Shown: positions 8,103-17,163, counted from the stretch's first letter. The stretch is DNA of 64,000 bases from Sphingomonas oligoaromativorans (GCF_011762195.1 NZ_JAASQK010000003.1:62001-126000), one strand, 5' to 3'. Notes: generated from the sequence alone by a model not told the origin. Translations and numbers: made by a program.

Positions 8103-10772
8103 TCAGCCGCTGTTGCGGAGTGCCGTCGCGATCGCGTTGATCGACAGCTCGATGCCCTCGCGGATGCGCGGGTCGGTCTCGCCCGCGCGATGCCGCTTGA
8201 GCAGCTCGACCTGGAGCAGGTTGAGCGGCTCGATATAGGGCAGGCGCAGGCGGATCGAGCTGTCGAGCGCGGGAAGCTTCTCCAGCAGCCGCGTCTGCCG
8301 CGTGACCGCCAGCAGCGCGTCGTGCGAGCGTTCCCAGCCGTCGCGGATGCGGCCGAAGATCGCCTCGCCTGCCGCCTTGTCCTCGACGAGCGGAAGGTAG
8401 TGCGCGGCGATCTTCATGTCCGATTTCGCCAGCACCATCTCCATGTTGGCGAGCGTGGCGGCGAGGAAGGGCCAGCCGTCCAGCATCTCGCGCAGCAGGC
8501 CCATGTCGGGGAAGTCGGAGAGCGCGCGGCCGACGCCGTACCAGCCCGGCAGCATGATCCGCGCCTGCGCCCAGGAGAAGACCCACGGAATCGCGCGCAG
8601 ATCCTCGATCCGGTCGCTCTTGGTGCGGCTGGCGGGGCGGGAGCCGATCTTGAGGCCGGAAATCTCCGGCAGCGGCGTGATCTGGCGGAAGAAGGTGCGG
8701 AAAGCATCGTCGCCATAGACGAGGTCGCGATAGGTCTTGAACGCCGTGCCCGAGATCGTCGCCATGGCGCCCGCGAAACGCTCATAGTCCGCGTTCGGGA
8801 GCTTGGGCGCCTCCAGCGAGGCGAGGAGGGTGGCCGACGCCATCGCCTCGAGATTCACCGCGGCGGAATCGCGCGTGCCATATTTGGCGGCGATCACCTC
8901 GCCCTGCTCGGTGATGCGGATGCGACCGTTGACGGTGCCCGGCGGCTGCGCCTGGATCGCCGCGAAGGAGGAGCCGCCGCCGCGCCCGACCGCCCCGCCG
9001 CGGCCGTGGAAGAGCTGCATCCGCACGCCGGCCTTGGCGAACACCGGGGCCAGCGCCCGGCTCGCCTGATGCAGCGACCAGACCGAGGTGAGATAGCCCC
9101 CGTCCTTGTTCGAGTCCGAATAGCCGACCATCACCTCCTGATGCCCGCGCGCGCGGGTGAGCAGCGCGATCTCGGGCAGCGCCAGCCAGTCGGCCATCAC
9201 GCTCGGGGCGTTTTCGAGGTCGCCGATCGTCTCGAACAGCGGGACGGCCATGATCGCGGCGTGCGGCGCCTCGCCCTCGTTGGCGGCGGGCCGATAGAGG
9301 CCGACCTCCTTGAGCAGCGTGTGGACCTCCAGCATGTCCGACACGCTTTCGGACTTGGAGATGTTATAGATGCCGATCGAGGCCGGGCCGTAGCGCCGGT
9401 GCGCCTCGGCGGCCGCGCGCAGGATGGCGAGTTCGGAACGCGCCTCGTCCGAATAGTCGCCCCACGGGCTCGACAGCGGGCGGGCATGGGCGAGTTCGCG
9501 GCGCAGCAGGGCGACGCGCGCCTGTTCGTCGAGCGCGAGATAGTCCGCCTCGACGCCCGCCACCTTGAGCAGCTCGGCGACGACACGTTCGTGGACGTCG
9601 GCATTCTGGCGCAGGTCGAGCGCGGCGAGATGGAAGCCGAAGATGTCGATCGCGCGGATCAGGCGGGCGAGCGCTCCGCCGCCCTCCTGGCCCAGCTCCC
9701 CGGCGAGGATCGAGAGATCGTGGCGCAGCGCCTGCGGATCGGGATAGGCTTCCGCCTCGACGCGGGCGGGGCGGGGCGGGGCATGGCCGACGATCTCGGC
9801 ATAGGTCGCGGCGAGGCGCGCATAGATGCCGGTCAGCGCGCGGCGATAGGGCTCGTCGCCCCGCGCGCGGCCCGGATCGTGCGCGGCGTCGGCCAGTGCG
9901 ACCAGCGCCTCGCTCACCGGCGCCAGCTCGGTCGAGATCGAGAGCTCGGCGCCGAGCGCGTGGATCTCGTCGAGATAATGGCCGATCACAGCCTCGGCCG
10001 AGCGGGCGAGGACATGGTTCAGCGAATCCGCGCCGACATTGGGATTGCCGTCGCGATCGCCGCCGATCCAGTTGCCGAGCCGCAGGAAGGAGGGGGTGTG
10101 CTCGCCCAGCGCCCGATCCCAGCGCGCATAGAGCGCCGGCAGGGTCGGCAGCAGCACGTCGCGCAGATAGGCGAGCGCCGTGTCGATCTCGTCGACCACA
10201 TAGAGGCGCTCGCGGCGCAGCGTCCGCGTCTGCCAGAGCAGCGCGATCTGGCGGATGATCGACTCTTCGATCAGATCGCCGTCTTCCGTCTCCAGCGCGC
10301 CCGTATCCTTGAGCTGCATCAGCTCGGCGATGTGGTTGCGATGATCGATCATGCTCTTGCGCCGCACCTCGGTCGGATGCGCGGTGAGCACGGGGACGAG
10401 CAGCGAATGTTCGAGCAGCGCCAGCACCTTGTCGCGGCCGATGCCCTGCCGATCGAGGCGGGTAAGCGTGCGCGCCACGTCGGCATCGGGTTCGGCGGCG
10501 ACGCCCTGCCGGTCCTCGGCGAGGTTGGCGAGCATCGAGAACAGCATGAAGCCGCGCACGAAGGCGAGCGTATCGTCGAGCGTCAGCGCGTCGAGCCCGG
10601 TGTCGATCGCCTCGGCGCCGGCGATGCCGCGCGCGCGGTCCACCGAGACGGAGCGGATATATTCGATGCGCCGGAACAGCGCGTCGCCGCCATGCGTGCG
10701 GATCACATCCCCCAGCAGCTTGCCGAGGAAACGGACATCAGGGTTTTGCGTGATCGGGAAGGTCGTGGCCAT
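8103..10772 (-). CDS. ppc: Phosphoenolpyruvate carboxylase
   Basis: Catalyses the anaplerotic carboxylation of phosphoenolpyruvate with bicarbonate to oxaloacetate in the cytoplasm. At 889 residues it is of normal bacterial length. The catalytic histidine is H132 in LTAHPTEVRRKS, the substrate loop GGDRDGNPNVG is present, and the second signature FHGRGGAVGRGGG lies in the middle of the chain; GYSDSNKDGGY is also intact. The protein ends in the tolerated N-S-G with a C-terminal glycine, as the family requires. The gene stands alone: downstream it converges with the histidine kinase gene (6 bases between the stops), upstream is an 85-base gap to the HNH gene on the same strand. Allosteric aspartate-binding residues were not checked individually. 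Confidence 0.98.
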   Translation of the reverse strand: MATTFPITQNPDVRFLGKLLGDVIRTHGGDALFRRIEYIRSVSVDRARGIAGAEAIDTGLDALTLDDTLAFVRGFMLFSMLANLAEDRQGVAAEPDADVARTLTRLDRQGIGRDKVLALLEHSLLVPVLTAHPTEVRRKSMIDHRNHIAELMQLKDTGALETEDGDLIEESIIRQIALLWQTRTLRRERLYVVDEIDTALAYLRDVLLPTLPALYARWDRALGEHTPSFLRLGNWIGGDRDGNPNVGADSLNHVLARSAEAVIGHYLDEIHALGAELSISTELAPVSEALVALADAAHDPGRARGDEPYRRALTGIYARLAATYAEIVGHAPPRPARVEAEAYPDPQALRHDLSILAGELGQEGGGALARLIRAIDIFGFHLAALDLRQNADVHERVVAELLKVAGVEADYLALDEQARVALLRRELAHARPLSSPWGDYSDEARSELAILRAAAEAHRRYGPASIGIYNISKSESVSDMLEVHTLLKEVGLYRPAANEGEAPHAAIMAVPLFETIGDLENAPSVMADWLALPEIALLTRARGHQEVMVGYSDSNKDGGYLTSVWSLHQASRALAPVFAKAGVRMQLFHGRGGAVGRGGGSSFAAIQAQPPGTVNGRIRITEQGEVIAAKYGTRDSAAVNLEAMASATLLASLEAPKLPNADYERFAGAMATISGTAFKTYRDLVYGDDAFRTFFRQITPLPEISGLKIGSRPASRTKSDRIEDLRAIPWVFSWAQARIMLPGWYGVGRALSDFPDMGLLREMLDGWPFLAATLANMEMVLAKSDMKIAAHYLPLVEDKAAGEAIFGRIRDGWERSHDALLAVTRQTRLLEKLPALDSSIRLRLPYIEPLNLLQVELLKRHRAGETDPRIREGIELSINAIATALRNSG

Positions 10773-10857
10773 GGCGGGGGGTGCTGCATCGCAGCAGCGG
10801 CCACGTCAATGCTTTGTTGCGTTGAATTGCCCGATACCGGTCAGAATCTTTCTGAAA

Positions 10858-11424
10858 TCATGCCTCCAGCGGCACATCCCAATAAAGCCAGTCGTGCCAG
10901 CTATCGTGCAGATAGTTGGGCGGGAAGCGCCGGCCATTCTCCTGAAGCGCCCAGCTCGTCGGCCGTTCGGGCGTGCTGGCCAGCTCCATACGCGCCTGCC
11001 TGGGCGTTCGGCCGCCCTTGCGCAGGTTGCACGGCGCGCAGGCGGTGGCCACATTCTCCCAGGTGGTGCGGCCGCCTTGCGCGCGGGGGATGACATGGTC
11101 GAACGTCAGATCGTGGCGGCAGCCGCAATATTGGCAGGCGAAGCTGTCGCGCAGGAACAGGTTGAAGCGCGTGAACGCCGGATAGGCCGACGGCTTCACG
11201 AATTGCCTGAGCGCGATCACCGAAGGCAGCTTCATCGAGAAGCTGGGCGAATGCACCTCACGCTCATAGTGGGAGACGATGTCGACCCGTTCGAGGAAGA
11301 CGGCCTTGATGGCGGTCTGCCAGGGCCAGAGCGACAGGGGATAGTAACTCAGCGGCGTATAATCCGCGTTGAGCACCAGCGTGGGACATCCATCGGGGTG
11401 CCGGATCAGATCGGGGTGATACAT
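10858..11424 (-). CDS. HNH endonuclease family protein
   Basis: A 188-residue protein with a zinc-supported HNH nuclease core. C97-x2-C100 (ACQYCG) and C129-x2-C132 (ACAPCN) form the two zinc knuckles. D109-H110 (TFDHVIPRAQGG) and N124 (TWENVATACAPCN) complete the beta-beta-alpha metal motif. The N-terminal VLNADYTPLSYYPL segment is typical of a widespread, apparently chromosomal and non-mobile alphaproteobacterial HNH family of unknown role. The start at 11424 (MYHPDL) was chosen because GGAGGT lies 11 bases upstream; a longer form from 11484 is possible. There is no restriction methylase or mobile element beside it, so a restriction or homing role is not supported. Confidence 0.85.
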   Translation of the reverse strand: MYHPDLIRHPDGCPTLVLNADYTPLSYYPLSLWPWQTAIKAVFLERVDIVSHYEREVHSPSFSMKLPSVIALRQFVKPSAYPAFTRFNLFLRDSFACQYCGCRHDLTFDHVIPRAQGGRTTWENVATACAPCNLRKGGRTPRQARMELASTPERPTSWALQENGRRFPPNYLHDSWHDWLYWDVPLEA

Positions 11425-11601
11425 GGAACGACATGACCTCCGCTCGGCGGCGCCCGTCCGAGCCAGCTTCATGCCCTGTCGCACTCAGGACGCGTTGCCG
11501 GTAAGGGCACAGCGTCGTCTCTTCGTCGCGCCCCGGATGCCCGAACAGCGTGACCGGAGCATGACAACATGTCTCACGACTCGCGGTCAAGAGCCGGTTT
11601 G

Positions 11602-12483
11602 ATGAATTTGATCCCCACCAGCCTTATCGTCACCCGCTTCGCCCCAAGCCCGACCGGACGGTTGCATCCCGGCCACGCTTATTCGGCGTTGCGTTCGCAC
11701 GATCTGGCGCGCGCGGCGGGCGGGCGCTTCCTGTTGCGCATGGAGGATATCGATCCGGGCCGCTCGCGCGAGGCGTTCGTCGCGGGCATCGAGGAGGATC
11801 TGGGCTGGCTCGGGCTGACATGGGATGGCCCGGTGCTGCGCCAGTCGACGAGGCTCGACGCCTATCGCGCGGCGCTGGACGCGCTCGATGCCGCGGGGCT
11901 GCTCTATCCCTGCTTCTGCACGCGCGCCGACATCGCGGCGGCGGCGACGGCGCCGCACGGGCCGGAGGGCGCCGCCTATCCCGGCACCTGCCGCGCGCTC
12001 GATCCCGCGACGCGTCGGGAGCGGATCGCCGCCGAGCCCCATGCCTGGCGGCTCGACATGGCGCGCGCGGCGGCGCTCGCGGGGCCGCTGCGCTGGCATG
12101 ACGCCACCGCCGGCCTGATCGAGGCCGATCCCCGGAGTTTCGGCGACGTGGTGCTGGCGCGCAAGGATGCGCCCGCCTCCTATCATCTCGCCGTCACCGT
12201 CGACGATGCGTGGCAGGGCGTGACCGACGTGGTCCGGGGGCTGGACCTGTTCGAGGCGACGCACGTCCATCGGCTGCTTCAGGCGCTGCTCGGCCTGCCG
12301 ACGCCGCGCTATCACCACCATCCGCTGCTCGCCGATGCGGAGGGGCGCAGGCTCGCCAAGCGGGCCGGCGCCCGCACGCTGGCCGATCTGCGCGAGGCGG
12401 GGGCGGACCCCGTCGATCTGGTCGGGACGCTGCGCGCCGGGCGGCTGCCGCACAGCTTCGGGGCGATGCTCGGCGGCGCGTGA
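11602..12483 (+). CDS. gluQ: Glutamyl-queuosine tRNA(Asp) synthetase
   Basis: A truncated glutamyl-tRNA synthetase paralogue, 293 residues, lacking the C-terminal anticodon-binding domain of GlnRS/GluRS. It transfers glutamate to queuosine at position 34 of tRNA(Asp). The class I nucleotide-binding motif is FAPSPTGRLHPGHA, with HPGH in place of HIGH. A zinc-type segment CFCTRADI...CRAL follows, and the KMSKS-equivalent is LAKRAGART, which matches this subfamily rather than a full GluRS. An ATG 33 bases further upstream (11569) is also open; the chosen one starts just before the conserved region and has a weak AAGAG upstream. A queuosine-precursor transporter lies 7.4 kb downstream, which supports a queuosine-using cell. 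Confidence 0.93.
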   Translation: MNLIPTSLIVTRFAPSPTGRLHPGHAYSALRSHDLARAAGGRFLLRMEDIDPGRSREAFVAGIEEDLGWLGLTWDGPVLRQSTRLDAYRAALDALDAAGLLYPCFCTRADIAAAATAPHGPEGAAYPGTCRALDPATRRERIAAEPHAWRLDMARAAALAGPLRWHDATAGLIEADPRSFGDVVLARKDAPASYHLAVTVDDAWQGVTDVVRGLDLFEATHVHRLLQALLGLPTPRYHHHPLLADAEGRRLAKRAGARTLADLREAGADPVDLVGTLRAGRLPHSFGAMLGGA

Positions 12484-12525
12484 AGAGAGGATTGCCAAGG
12501 GCGTCAACAGGTCTAGGGTGAGGGG

Positions 12526-12765
12526 ATGCAGACGGTGCTGTTCATCCTCGTGATCCTGTTCGCGATCGGTGCGCTGGTCGCGCTGGTGCGGGGGATCGTC
12601 ACGTTCCTGCGCACGACCGACGAGGAACTGCGCCGCGATCCGCAGGAGGGGCCGAGCCCGTCCAGCCTCAAGCAGAACCAGATGATGTGGCGGCGCATCC
12701 AGTTCCAGGCGCTGGCCGTGATCGCGGCGGTGCTGCTCCTCCTGCTCGCCCATCCGCACGCCTGA
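12526..12765 (+). CDS. HIG1-domain twin-transmembrane protein
   Basis: A 79-residue protein with two transmembrane helices (about residues 3-26 and 57-75) joined by a polar loop rich in D, E and R. The second half has KQNQMMWRRIQFQALAV, which fits the HIG1 domain pattern of a conserved N-x-M-x5-R-x3-Q face. Bacterial HIG1 proteins are small inner-membrane proteins that, by analogy with mitochondrial Rcf1, may associate with respiratory oxidases; that role is inference here. It lies 42 bases after gluQ and 16 bases before the adenosyltransferase gene, on the same strand, so the three may be co-transcribed. Confidence 0.8.
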   Translation: MQTVLFILVILFAIGALVALVRGIVTFLRTTDEELRRDPQEGPSPSSLKQNQMMWRRIQFQALAVIAAVLLLLLAHPHA

Positions 12766-12781
12766 TCCGCGGGCACGCGCG

Positions 12782-13354
12782 ATGGTGAAGCTCAACAAGA
12801 TCTACACGCGCACCGGCGACGGCGGCGAGACGGGCCTCGTCGACGGTTCACGCGCGCCCAAGCACGACGCCCGCTTCGCCGCGATCGGCGATGTCGACGA
12901 GGCGAACTCGGCGATCGGTGTGGCGCGTCTGCATGTCGGAGGCGAGGCGGACGCGATGCTGGGCCGTATCCAGAACGAGCTGTTCGACCTCGGCGCCGAT
13001 CTCGCGACGCCGGGTGAGGATTTCGCCCCGACCGGGATGAGCTTGCGCATCGTCGCCTCCCAGATCGAGCGGCTGGAGCGCGAGATCGATGCGATGAACG
13101 AGGGCCTCGCGCCGCTGCGCAGCTTCATCCTGCCGGGTGGCGATCCGGGCGCGGCGCATCTCCATCTCGCCCGCGCGACGGTGCGCCGGGCGGAGCGGAG
13201 CGCGGTGGCGGCGGCGTCCGTCCATGCGCTGAATCCGCTGGCGTTGCGGTATCTGAATCGGCTATCGGATCATTTGTTCACGCTTTGTCGCGTGTTGAAC
13301 GATGGCGGTACGCGGGATGTTCTGTGGCGGCCAGGCGCAACGCGCGGCGATTGA
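12782..13354 (+). CDS. PduO-type cob(I)alamin adenosyltransferase
   Basis: Transfers the 5'-deoxyadenosyl group of ATP to cob(I)alamin or cob(I)yrinic acid diamide to make coenzyme B12. 190 residues, the normal size of the trimeric PduO class. It starts with the ATP-binding N-terminal motif KIYTRTGDGGETGL (residues 5-18), followed by the GDVDEANSAIG segment, and has the conserved R-A-x-x-R-R-A-E-R motif (ARATVRRAERSAV) near the C-terminus that contributes the active-site arginine. The last segment, YLNRLSDHLFTLCRVLN, is also a family hallmark. It implies adenosylcobalamin-dependent enzymes elsewhere in the genome. No other cobalamin gene is in the window. Confidence 0.95.
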   Translation: MVKLNKIYTRTGDGGETGLVDGSRAPKHDARFAAIGDVDEANSAIGVARLHVGGEADAMLGRIQNELFDLGADLATPGEDFAPTGMSLRIVASQIERLEREIDAMNEGLAPLRSFILPGGDPGAAHLHLARATVRRAERSAVAAASVHALNPLALRYLNRLSDHLFTLCRVLNDGGTRDVLWRPGATRGD

Positions 13355-13432
13355 AGCCCTTGAAATCGGACGGATCGTCGCAACCTTTACGCGCACGAGC
13401 TCGTTAATCTTCCTTACCGCGGGAGTGCAGGG

Positions 13433-14728
13433 ATGGCCGCAAGAGCCGACGCGATCGCGCCGACATGCGACACGCCACAAGAGGGATGTGCGATCCTCGA
13501 TCGTTTCCGCCGCGTTCGCGCGCTGACGCTGGCGCTGGCGGAAAGGCTCTCCGACGCGGACGCCACCGCCCAGTCGATGCCCGATGCGTCGCCCGCGAAA
13601 TGGCATCTGGCGCATGTCACCTGGTTCTTCGAGACCTTCGTGCTGCGCGATCATGTGGCGGACTATCGGCCGTTCGATGCGAGCTGGCCCTTCCTCTTCA
13701 ACAGCTATTACGAGGCCGAGGGCGAGCGGATCGCGCGGGCCTCTCGGGGAATGCTGACCCGGCCCTCGCTCGACGAGGTGCGCGCCTATCGCGCGCATGT
13801 CGATGCCGCGATCGTGGCGGCGTGGGATGGGCTGCCCGAGGCGGCGTTGGGCCTGATCGAGCTGGGCTGTCATCATGAGGAGCAGCATCAGGAGCTGCTG
13901 GTCACCGATATCCTCCATCTCTTCGCGCAGAATCCGTTGGCGCCCGCGCTGTGGCCCGCCGAGCCGCGCCGGCCGAGCCCCGCGCCCGAGCCGCTCCGCT
14001 GGATCGAGGGTCGTGCCGGGTGCCAGGAGATCGGCCATGACGGCACGGGCTTCGCCTTCGATTGCGAGGGGCCGCGCCATACGGTCTGGCTCCAGCCCCA
14101 TGCGCTGGCCGATCGCGTCGTCACCAACGGCGAGTGGCGCGCCTTCGTCGAGGATGGCGGCTATGCCACCGCCTCGCTCTGGCTGTCGGACGGCTGGGGC
14201 TGGGTGCGTCAGAACGGGATCGAGGCGCCGCTCCACTGGCGGCGGGACGAGGAGGGCGGCTGGGGCCGCCGCTTCGGGCTCGACGGGCTGACCGCGATGG
14301 ACCCGTCCGCGCCTGTCCGCCACATCAGCTATTACGAGGCCGACGCCTATGCCCGCTGGGCCGGCGCGCGGCTGCCCACCGAGGCGGAGTGGGAGACGGC
14401 GGCCGAGGGGCTCGACCCGATGCGCGGCACCTTCCTGGATGGTCCGGGCGCGATCCGGCCGCTCCCCGCCGCTCCCGGCGCCGGGCTCAGGCAGATGTTC
14501 GGCGACGTCTGGGAATGGACCGCGTCCGCCTATCTCGCCCACCCCGGCTTCCGCGCGGCGCCGGGCGCGGTCGGCGAGTATAATGGCAAGTTCATGTCCG
14601 GGCAGTTCGTGCTCAAGGGCGGGAGCTCGGCCACCCCGCGCGGCCACGCCCGCGCCAGCTACCGCAATTTCTTCTACCCCCATCAGCGCTGGCAGTTCAC
14701 CGGCGTCCGCCTCGCGAAGGATCTCTGA
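13433..14728 (+). CDS. egtB: Ergothioneine biosynthesis sulfoxide synthase EgtB
   Basis: An iron-dependent enzyme that couples trimethylhistidine (hercynine) to a thiol, giving the sulfoxide intermediate of ergothioneine. 431 residues. The N-terminal DinB_2 domain carries the iron ligands: H61 in KWHLAHVTWFFETF, and H148 and H152 in the HHEEQHQE motif. The C-terminal formylglycine-generating-enzyme-like domain (from about residue 190) has HISYYEADAYARWAG, LPTEAEWE and the terminal GDVWEWT, LKGGSSATPRGHARASYRNFF signatures. The start has GCAGGG just upstream. The egtD gene follows after one base. There is no egtA, egtC or egtE in the window, so the thiol donor (gamma-glutamylcysteine or free cysteine) cannot be told from context. 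Confidence 0.96.
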   Translation: MAARADAIAPTCDTPQEGCAILDRFRRVRALTLALAERLSDADATAQSMPDASPAKWHLAHVTWFFETFVLRDHVADYRPFDASWPFLFNSYYEAEGERIARASRGMLTRPSLDEVRAYRAHVDAAIVAAWDGLPEAALGLIELGCHHEEQHQELLVTDILHLFAQNPLAPALWPAEPRRPSPAPEPLRWIEGRAGCQEIGHDGTGFAFDCEGPRHTVWLQPHALADRVVTNGEWRAFVEDGGYATASLWLSDGWGWVRQNGIEAPLHWRRDEEGGWGRRFGLDGLTAMDPSAPVRHISYYEADAYARWAGARLPTEAEWETAAEGLDPMRGTFLDGPGAIRPLPAAPGAGLRQMFGDVWEWTASAYLAHPGFRAAPGAVGEYNGKFMSGQFVLKGGSSATPRGHARASYRNFFYPHQRWQFTGVRLAKDL

Positions 14729-14729
14729 C

Positions 14730-15704
14730 ATGCTGCTGGAAGCGGAACGCGAAACGAAGCCCGACGCCGATCCCGCGTTCCGCGCCGATGTCATCGCCGG
14801 GCTTTCGGGCGAGCGGAAGGCGATCCCGGCGCGCTGGTTCTACGACCGGCGCGGATCGGAGCTGTTCGAGGAGATCACCGAGCTTCCCGAATATTACCCC
14901 ACCCGCACCGAGCGCGCGCTGCTGGAAGTCTATGCGTGCGACGTCGCCAAGCTGGCCGGCCCCGGCCGCGCGGTGGTCGAGTTCGGATCGGGATCGTCGG
15001 CCAAGACGCCTTTGCTGCTGGGCGCCGTCGAGCCGTCTTCCTATGTGCCGATCGATATCTCGGGCGACTTCCTGCGCGAATCCGCCGCCGCGCTGTCGCA
15101 GCGCTTCCCCGGTCTGCCCGTGCATCCGATCGAGGCGGATTTCATGCATCCGATCGCGCTGCCGCAGGCGATCGGCCATGCCCCCCGGCTGGGCTTCTTC
15201 CCCGGCTCGACGGTCGGCAATCTGACGGCGCCCACCGCCGTCGACCTGCTGCGCGCGATGGCGGGGACGCTGGGCGTCGGATCGATGCTGCTGATCGGCA
15301 TGGACCGGGTGAAGGACGAGGCGGCGCTGATCGCCGCCTATGACGATGCGCAGGGAGTGACGGCGGCGTTCAACCTCAACCTCCTCCACCGCATCAACCG
15401 CGAGCTGGACGGCGACATTCCGGTGGAGGCCTTCCGCCATGTCGCGCGCTGGAACGACGCGGAGGCCCGGATCGAGATGCATCTCGAAGCGGTGCGCGAC
15501 GTGCGCTTCGCCGCCGCCGGCCATCGCTTCGCGATCCGGCAGGGCGAGACGATCCACACCGAGAACAGCCACAAATATGATCGCCGCAGCGCGCGCCTGC
15601 TGCTGGCCGCCGGCGGCTGGGCGCCGATCGCGGAATGGACCGATCCGCAGGATCGCTTCGCCATCCTTCTCGCCGAGGTGAAGCCGCCCCGCACGGCGCC
15701 CTGA
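14730..15704 (+). CDS. egtD: L-histidine N-alpha-methyltransferase EgtD
   Basis: Methylates L-histidine three times with S-adenosylmethionine to give hercynine, the substrate of EgtB. 324 residues, normal length. Visible features are the family N-terminal signature WFYDRRGSELFEEIT with TELPEYYPTRTE, the SAM-binding FGSGSSAKT (about residues 92-100), PIDISGDFL, and FFPGSTVGNL. The C-terminal stretch EARIEMHLEA and the late ENSHKY segment match the histidine-binding part of the family. The ATG at 14730 follows the egtB stop by one base. The frame is open further upstream but only inside egtB. Together with egtB it forms a two-gene ergothioneine operon. Confidence 0.96.
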   Translation: MLLEAERETKPDADPAFRADVIAGLSGERKAIPARWFYDRRGSELFEEITELPEYYPTRTERALLEVYACDVAKLAGPGRAVVEFGSGSSAKTPLLLGAVEPSSYVPIDISGDFLRESAAALSQRFPGLPVHPIEADFMHPIALPQAIGHAPRLGFFPGSTVGNLTAPTAVDLLRAMAGTLGVGSMLLIGMDRVKDEAALIAAYDDAQGVTAAFNLNLLHRINRELDGDIPVEAFRHVARWNDAEARIEMHLEAVRDVRFAAAGHRFAIRQGETIHTENSHKYDRRSARLLLAAGGWAPIAEWTDPQDRFAILLAEVKPPRTAP

Positions 15705-15766
15705 TGTCCCTGTCCTTCGGGCGCGATCCCCGCTAGGCGGGCGCAAAGATCCTGAAGGAGAGTCAC

Positions 15767-16636
15767 ATGGAAACCGTCGGCGTCATCGGGGCTGGTCAGA
15801 TGGGCGCGGGGATCGCGCAAGTGGCGGCCCAGTCGGGCTTCCGCGTGCTGCTGTCCGATCGCGACGTGGCGCTGGCCGAGAAGGGCAAGGCGGGCATCGC
15901 CAAGCGGCTCGGCTCGGCGGTCGAGAAGGGCAAGGTGGCGGCGGCCGATGCCGAAGCCGCGCTCGCCCGGATCGAGACGGTCGACCATTATGGCGCCTTC
16001 GGGGATGCCTTCATCGTCATCGAGGCGGCGACCGAGCGCGAGGAGATCAAGCGCAGCATCTTCGCCGAGGTCGGCGCCCGGATGGGCCCGAACGCGATCC
16101 TCGCCACCAACACCTCGTCGATCCCGATCACCCGCCTCGCGCAGGCGGCGCCGGATGCGGGGCGCTTCATGGGCGTGCATTTCTTCAACCCCGTGCCGGT
16201 GATGAAGCCGATCGAGCTGATCCGCGGCCTCGCCACCTCGGACGGGACGGTGGCGCGCGTCGAGGCGTTCGCGAAGGCCTTGGGCAAGGAGGTCGTCCAC
16301 GCCAACGACGCGCCGGGCTTCATCGTCAACCGCGTGCTGATGCCGATGCTCAACGAGGCGATCTTCGCGCTGGGCGAGGGCGTGGCGAACGTGCGCGACA
16401 TCGATGCGGCGGTCAGCCTCGGGCTCAACCATCCGATGGGTCCGCTGACGCTGGCGGACTTCATCGGCCTCGACACCTGCCTGGAGATCACCAAGGTGCT
16501 GTTCACCGGCACCGGCGATCCCAAGTTCCGCCCGGCGCCGCTGCTGGTGAAATATGTCGAGGCCGGCTGGCTCGGCCGCAAGACGAAGCGCGGCTTCTAC
16601 GACTATTCGGGCGCCGAGCCCGTGCCGACCCGCTGA
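15767..16636 (+). CDS. 3-hydroxybutyryl-CoA (3-hydroxyacyl-CoA) dehydrogenase
   Basis: NAD(P)-dependent oxidoreductase acting on 3-hydroxyacyl-CoA in beta-oxidation, butyrate or aromatic-acid breakdown. 289 residues, the size of stand-alone PaaH/Hbd enzymes without a fused hydratase. The N-terminal Rossmann motif is [13 protein letters not shown] (residues 5-17). Other signatures are [19 protein letters not shown] with the catalytic serine, the catalytic histidine in [13 protein letters not shown], and the C-terminal domain segment [19 protein letters not shown], ending in [12 protein letters not shown] good AGGAG sequence precedes the start. It overlaps the HIT gene by one base (TGATG), so both are expressed together. 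Confidence 0.95.
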   Translation: METVGVIGAGQMGAGIAQVAAQSGFRVLLSDRDVALAEKGKAGIAKRLGSAVEKGKVAAADAEAALARIETVDHYGAFGDAFIVIEAATEREEIKRSIFAEVGARMGPNAILATNTSSIPITRLAQAAPDAGRFMGVHFFNPVPVMKPIELIRGLATSDGTVARVEAFAKALGKEVVHANDAPGFIVNRVLMPMLNEAIFALGEGVANVRDIDAAVSLGLNHPMGPLTLADFIGLDTCLEITKVLFTGTGDPKFRPAPLLVKYVEAGWLGRKTKRGFYDYSGAEPVPTR

Positions 16637-17163
16637 TGCGGGCGCTGTCCCTCGCGCTGGCGGCCCTCGCGCTCGCCGCGCCTGCGGCGGCCGAGGTGGC
16701 GCCCGGCACCACGCCGGGCTCCGCCACGGGGCTTTATGGCGCCTATGACAAGGGCAACGCCTTCGCCCGCATCCTGGCGGGCAGGCTGCCGGCGACGAAG
16801 GTGTACGAGGACCGGCAGGTGCTGGCCTTCATGAACATCCATCCGCTCTCGACCGGCGACCTGCTGGTGATCCCCAAGGGGCATTACCGCAACCTGATGG
16901 ACATCCCCGCGCCCGTGCTCGACCATCTGATGCGGGTGACGCAGCGGCTGGCGAAGGCAGAGGCCCGCGCGCTCCATCCCGACGGCATCTTCATCCGCCA
17001 GAACAGCGGCGAGGCGGCGGGGCAGACCGTCTTCCATTTCCACATGCACGTCACCCCGCAATGGAAGGATGTGCCGCTGGCCAGGACGTCCTACAGGCAG
17101 CCGCCCGCCGACCCCGCGCGACTGGCCGCGATTGCGACCAAAATCCGGTCCGCCATGCGCTGA
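16636..17163 (+). CDS. HIT-family protein with an export signal
   Basis: A 175-residue histidine-triad protein. The triad is H134-x-H136-x-H138 in FHFHMHV, with the upstream FMNIHPLSTGDLLVIPKGHY and IRQNSGEAAGQTV segments that match the HINT/galactose-1-phosphate uridylyltransferase-like fold. Cytoplasmic HIT proteins hydrolyse nucleoside phosphoramidates or dinucleotides. This one has a clear signal peptide, with hydrophobic residues 4-19 ending in AAPAAAEV, so it probably works in the periplasm, which is unusual. It shares one base with the preceding dehydrogenase stop. The substrate is unknown. A mis-assigned start is unlikely: the signal region is in frame, and the next Met lies well inside the domain. 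Confidence 0.88.
   Translation: MRALSLALAALALAAPAAAEVAPGTTPGSATGLYGAYDKGNAFARILAGRLPATKVYEDRQVLAFMNIHPLSTGDLLVIPKGHYRNLMDIPAPVLDHLMRVTQRLAKAEARALHPDGIFIRQNSGEAAGQTVFHFHMHVTPQWKDVPLARTSYRQPPADPARLAAIATKIRSAMR

Noticed and set aside
8096-8111. Short hairpin AGCGGC-GTCA-GCCGCT across the two stops of the kinase and ppc genes
   Set aside because: Only 6 bp with no T-run on either strand, and it overlaps both stop codons; too weak to call a terminator.
8190-11093. A 967-residue open frame on the plus strand opposite ppc
   Set aside because: It lies antisense to ppc and the HNH gene, both with complete family motifs, and its Arg/Gly/Ala-rich translation is the usual shadow of a high-GC gene.
10858-11424. 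HNH gene as part of a restriction or homing system
   Set aside because: No methylase, intron or mobile element beside it; it sits between housekeeping genes.
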